Shown piece after piece: positions 26,169 to 30,101 of a stretch of 30,101 nucleotides of DNA. The stretch's first letter is position 1. Each line of letters opens with the position of its first letter. A model generated the notes under the pieces. It was not told where the DNA came from. It saw only the letters and a list, made by a program, of their open reading frames with translations, and made no database searches. Origin of the DNA: Actinomycetota bacterium (GTDB lineage Bacteria; Actinomycetota; Thermoleophilia; Gaiellales; Gaiellaceae); the NCBI GenBank assembly GCA_020029625.1, contig JAIBJP010000004.1, positions 1-30,101 of the forward strand, in the 5' to 3' direction. The translations under genes and the position numbers were made by a program.

Positions 26169-26396
26169 CTACGGGGTCCCGCTGCCGTGGCCGTCGTGAC
26201 CAGGGGCGTACACGAATTCTTCCCGGTCACGCAGGCGCACATACTCCGAGAGCCTCATCGAGACCTCCTCGACGCAGGACGAGCCCTCGCACTCACAGAG
26301 GAACGCTCCATCGTCCACCGCGAAGCCCAATAGCACCTGGTAGACCCTGTCATTGACCAAGCGGGAAACCTTCTGCTTCGTTCCGTCAGTCTCCAC
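26169..26396 (-). CDS. Small conserved protein with a C-x-C-x4-C cluster (putative metal-binding)
   Basis: This 75-residue protein carries FLCECEGSSCVEEVSMRLSEYVRLRDREEFVYAPGHD: Cys34, Cys36 and Cys41, followed by a conserved helix with E-Y-x2-(L/V)-R, and a PGH end (His67). I recall this CEC-x4-C...PGH pattern in small uncharacterised actinobacterial proteins; a zinc site from three Cys plus the His is plausible. The GTG at 26396 has a GGGGAGG stretch just upstream, though very close. It follows guaA on the same strand by 94 bp, with a TAGACT hexamer in the gap. Confidence 0.68.
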   Translation of the reverse strand: METDGTKQKVSRLVNDRVYQVLLGFAVDDGAFLCECEGSSCVEEVSMRLSEYVRLRDREEFVYAPGHDGHGSGTP

Positions 26397-26472
26397 GGCC
26401 TCCCCTTCCGGCCCTCCAGGCCAGGTTGGCCGTCTGAAGGGTCAAAGAGGTCGGGCGAGCTCTGGTAGACCA

Positions 26473-26478
26473 AGTCTA
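26473..26478 (-). promoter_or_regulatory. Candidate -10 of the 75-residue protein gene
   Basis: TAGACT on the minus strand lies in the 94-bp gap after guaA, predicting a leader of about 70 nt. It is the same hexamer used before fabI and the HAD gene. Read-through from guaA is equally possible. Confidence 0.35.
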
Positions 26479-26490
26479 GCGCGTTTCCAC

Positions 26491-28065
<1,575 letters not shown>

Positions 28066-28081
28066 CAGTGCCCAGCCCGGT

Positions 28082-28217
28082 GACGTTGCCCGGCTACTGG
28101 CGAGCGAAAAGCAAGCCAGGCTAGGACGCAGGTCGTGCTCATATTGGATCCAAATATGGGCGCCGCCGAGGACAACGCCTGGCTTCGCTTTGCAGCCGCC
28201 AGGAGCTTGGAGGGCGT
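28082..28217. repeat. Long imperfect palindrome between guaB and guaA
   Basis: Two arms of 33-34 bp (28089-28121 and 28177-28210) are imperfect inverted copies, matching in CTGGCG and in AAGCCAGGC. Between them and on the same centre (about 28149) lies the near-perfect palindrome CATATTGGATCCAAATATG (28140-28158). Short GACG/CGTC outer matches extend it to about 28082-28217, so it fills most of the gap. In RNA it could fold into one long hairpin. It could be a degenerate MITE-like element or an attenuator; no transposase is visible. Confidence 0.6.
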
Positions 28218-28231
28218 CGCGGGGCGGGGCA

Positions 28232-29743
28232 CTATGCTCCCGGGCGGTAGTTGGGCGCTTCCCTGGTGATCGAAACGTCGTGCGGGTGGCTTTCGCGCAT
28301 CCCAGCCGCAGTCACGCGCACGAACCGAGCCTCCTTCAGCTCCTCGACGTTCGCCGCGCCGCAATAACCCATGGCCTGGCGCAGACCGCCGACAAGTTGG
28401 TGGACGACGTTCCGGAGTGGGCCCTTGTAGGCGACGCGGCCCTCGATTCCCTCGGGAACGAGTTTGGCGATTTCGTCGACGTCGGCCTGGAAGTAGCGGT
28501 CGCTGGAGTACCGCTCGCGCATGGCTCCCAGCGAGCCCATCCCGCGGTATTCCTTGAACTGCTCGCCCTGATGGAAGACGACCTCGCCCGGGCTCTCGTC
28601 GGTGCCGGCGAGGAGCCCCCCGGCCATAACGGTGTCAGCCCCCGCGGCGATCGCTTTGGCGATGTCCCCGGAAAAGTTAATCCCACCGTCGGCGATGATG
28701 GGAACCTCGTGGCGCGCCGCCACTTGCGCGCAGTCGTAGACGGCGGTCACCTGTGGCACGCCGATCCCCGCGACGACGCGGGTCGTGCAGATCGCGCCCG
28801 GCCCCATTCCGACCTTGACAGCATCGGCGCCGGCGTCGATGAGAGCCGCCGTTGCCTCGGGCGTGGCGACGTTGCCGGCGACGATGGGAACATCGAAGCG
28901 CCCCTTCAGCTCGCGGACGATCTCGAGGACGCCCTGGGAGTGCCCGTGGGAGGTGTCCACTACGAGCACGTCGACCTCTTCGGCGACGAGTGCCTCAGCG
29001 CGCTCCATTCCCTCCGCGCCGGTCCCGACGGCCGCGCCGACCCGCAGGCGGCCCTGCTCGTCCTTCGTCGCGTGCGGATACTGAACCTTCTTGGCGATGT
29101 CCTTGACGGTGATGAGCCCCTTGAGCCGGCCGTCGTCGTCCACGACGGGGAGCTTCTCCACCTTGTGCCGGTGGAGGACGGCGCGCGCTTCCTCGAGCGT
29201 CGTCCCGACGGGCACCGTGATGAGGTTCTCGCTCGTCATCACCTCGGAGACAGGTCGTGAGTTATCGTCCTCGAAGCGCAGGTCACGGTTCGTGAGGATG
29301 CCGACCAGGCGCCCCGCCTCGTCCGTGATGGGGACGCCCGAGATGCGGTAGGTCTCCATCAGCGCGAGAGCGTCGGCGACCCGGTCTCGCGGCCTGAGCG
29401 TGACCGGCTCGACGATCATTCCGGCCTCGGAGCGCTTCACCTTGTCGATCTCGCCGGCCTGTGCCTGCACGGAAAGGTTCCGGTGGACGATTCCGATGCC
29501 CCCCTCGCGCGCGAGTGCGATCGCCATGCGGGCCTCCGTGACCGTGTCCATTGCGGCCGACACGATCGGGATCTCGAGCTCGATCTGGCGCGTGAACCTG
29601 GTTCGCGTGGAGACCTCGTTCGGCAGGACGGCCGACTCGGCCGGCACGAGGAGGACGTCGTCGAAGGTGAGACCCTCTTTGGCGAACTTGCGCTCGAGCG
29701 CGAGAAGCCGCTCCACCTCGTCCGGACGCAGCTCGACGCTCAC
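28232..29743 (-). CDS. guaB: Inosine-5'-monophosphate dehydrogenase
   Basis: This 503-residue enzyme oxidises IMP to XMP, the step before GuaA. The N-terminal LTFDDVLLVPAES is typical. Two CBS domains (about residues 95-210) interrupt the barrel, with the pattern ISGVPITDEAGRLVGILTNRDLRF and VEKLPVVDDDGRLKGLITVKDI. The catalytic Cys loop is GMGPGAICTTRVVAGIGVPQ, and the flap region contains YRGMGSLGAM. The start is GTG 29743 (SVELRPDEVERLLAL), 7 nt after TACGAT and with no clear ribosome site, rather than the open extension to 29779. Confidence 0.97.
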   Translation of the reverse strand: MSVELRPDEVERLLALERKFAKEGLTFDDVLLVPAESAVLPNEVSTRTRFTRQIELEIPIVSAAMDTVTEARMAIALAREGGIGIVHRNLSVQAQAGEIDKVKRSEAGMIVEPVTLRPRDRVADALALMETYRISGVPITDEAGRLVGILTNRDLRFEDDNSRPVSEVMTSENLITVPVGTTLEEARAVLHRHKVEKLPVVDDDGRLKGLITVKDIAKKVQYPHATKDEQGRLRVGAAVGTGAEGMERAEALVAEEVDVLVVDTSHGHSQGVLEIVRELKGRFDVPIVAGNVATPEATAALIDAGADAVKVGMGPGAICTTRVVAGIGVPQVTAVYDCAQVAARHEVPIIADGGINFSGDIAKAIAAGADTVMAGGLLAGTDESPGEVVFHQGEQFKEYRGMGSLGAMRERYSSDRYFQADVDEIAKLVPEGIEGRVAYKGPLRNVVHQLVGGLRQAMGYCGAANVEELKEARFVRVTAAGMRESHPHDVSITREAPNYRPGA

Positions 29744-29750
29744 CCCTTCG

Positions 29751-29756
29751 ATCGTA
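29751..29756 (-). promoter_or_regulatory. Leaderless-type -10 of guaB
   Basis: TACGAT on the minus strand ends 7 nt before the guaB GTG at 29743, predicting a transcript start at or next to the start codon. No convincing -35 is visible. Confidence 0.5.
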
Positions 29757-29804
29757 CCAAGCGATCGAGATGCCCTCATCGCGGAGGGCCGGAAGCAACG
29801 CGCT

Positions 29805-29817
29805 GGGGTCAGACCCC
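29805..29817. terminator. Palindrome GGGGTCAGACCCC between the kinase and guaB genes
   Basis: GGGGT and ACCCC pair around a 3-nt centre; the flanking GC (29802-29803, 29819-29820) adds pairs around a mismatch. It is in the 105-bp gap after the PfkB-type gene and could end its transcription, though no T-tract follows. The motif also looks like a short dispersed repeat. Confidence 0.38.
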
Positions 29818-29848
29818 GGCGTCCCCAGGTGTCTTTCCCCGGCGTGTC

Positions 29849-30101
29849 CTAAGAGACGACGCGCTCGAGATGCTCGACGGTGACGAGCGGTGTCAGCCGG
29901 CTCGCCTCGCGCGGGTCGAAGCGGCCCGGGCCCGGCTCGAGGACCGACGCCGCACCGGTAGCAACGGCGCTCCGCACGGCGTCCTCGAACGAGCGCCCCG
30001 CCGCGCGAGCCGCCAGGAACCCGGCGAGCAGGGTGTCGCCCGCCCCGATCCTCGAGACCGGTTCGAGCGCGGGTACGCGGGCTCGCAGGCGCACTTCGTT
30101 G
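29849..30101 (-). CDS. PfkB/ribokinase-family sugar kinase, C-terminal part only
   Basis: About 83 C-terminal residues are present; the gene starts beyond the right edge. The segment VPALEPVSRIGAGDTLLAGFLAARAAG holds the family anion-hole motif GAGD with the catalytic Asp, and the conserved end (FEDAVRSAVATGAASVLEPGPGRFD) resembles 1-phosphofructokinase and related PfkB kinases. Specificity cannot be judged from this part. It lies 105 bp upstream of guaB on the same strand, but guaB appears to have its own promoter. Confidence 0.85.
   Translation of the reverse strand, partial: NEVRLRARVPALEPVSRIGAGDTLLAGFLAARAAGRSFEDAVRSAVATGAASVLEPGPGRFDPREASRLTPLVTVEHLERVVS

Overview
This is a GC-rich bacterial chromosome segment. 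It has many GTG and TTG starts, leaderless-looking promoters, ATGA/GTGA operon overlaps and Actinobacteria-type gene families. My inference is a deep-branching actinobacterium, for example class Thermoleophilia; the sequence alone does not prove it. I see no tRNA, rRNA, CRISPR, prophage or insertion sequence. About 39 genes are supported, and no gene-free stretch exceeds 170 bp.

Region 1 (1-7097) is a metal-handling island. A minus-strand copper block encodes an anchored Asp-box repeat protein, a 40-residue membrane peptide, a TlpA-like thioredoxin and a Sco-type copper chaperone. These are followed by copZ, copA (Cu+ P-type ATPase), csoR and a second, His/Met-rich P-type ATPase cut by the window edge. 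A CsoR-like operator overlaps the copZ promoter. On the plus strand an ArsR/CadC-like sensor is coupled to a small cation diffusion facilitator.

Region 2 (7266-12179) is lipid and envelope metabolism: fabI, an SDR enzyme, a PAP2 protein, an LPG-synthase-type membrane protein, a PlsC-like acyltransferase and a redoxin. Here every gene is on the opposite strand to its neighbour. Heads are separated by 17-26 bp, and tails abut or overlap, twice as a TTAG double stop.

Region 3 (12176-21936) is housekeeping on the minus strand: HAD phosphatase, acpS, nnrDE, alr and a CCA/poly(A)-type nucleotidyltransferase in one overlapping operon. rplM-rpsI-glmM-glmS and an aspartyl-protease lipoprotein follow the same strand. 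A plus-strand arfB sits between these two blocks.

Region 4 (21937-26396) again holds single genes on alternating strands: two MFS transporters, acylphosphatase, a second PAP2 protein, an orphan encapsulated-ferritin-like protein, a 59-residue charged helical protein and a 75-residue Cys-cluster protein. Region 5 (26491-30101) is guaA, a large imperfect palindrome, guaB and the 3' end of a PfkB-family sugar kinase.

The most interesting structural signal is not a gene. Seven head-to-head gene pairs are separated by only 17-33 bp, and in six of them one small AT-rich core gives -10-like hexamers facing both ways. The start codon usually lies 6-9 nt after the hexamer, which is the geometry expected for leaderless mRNA.
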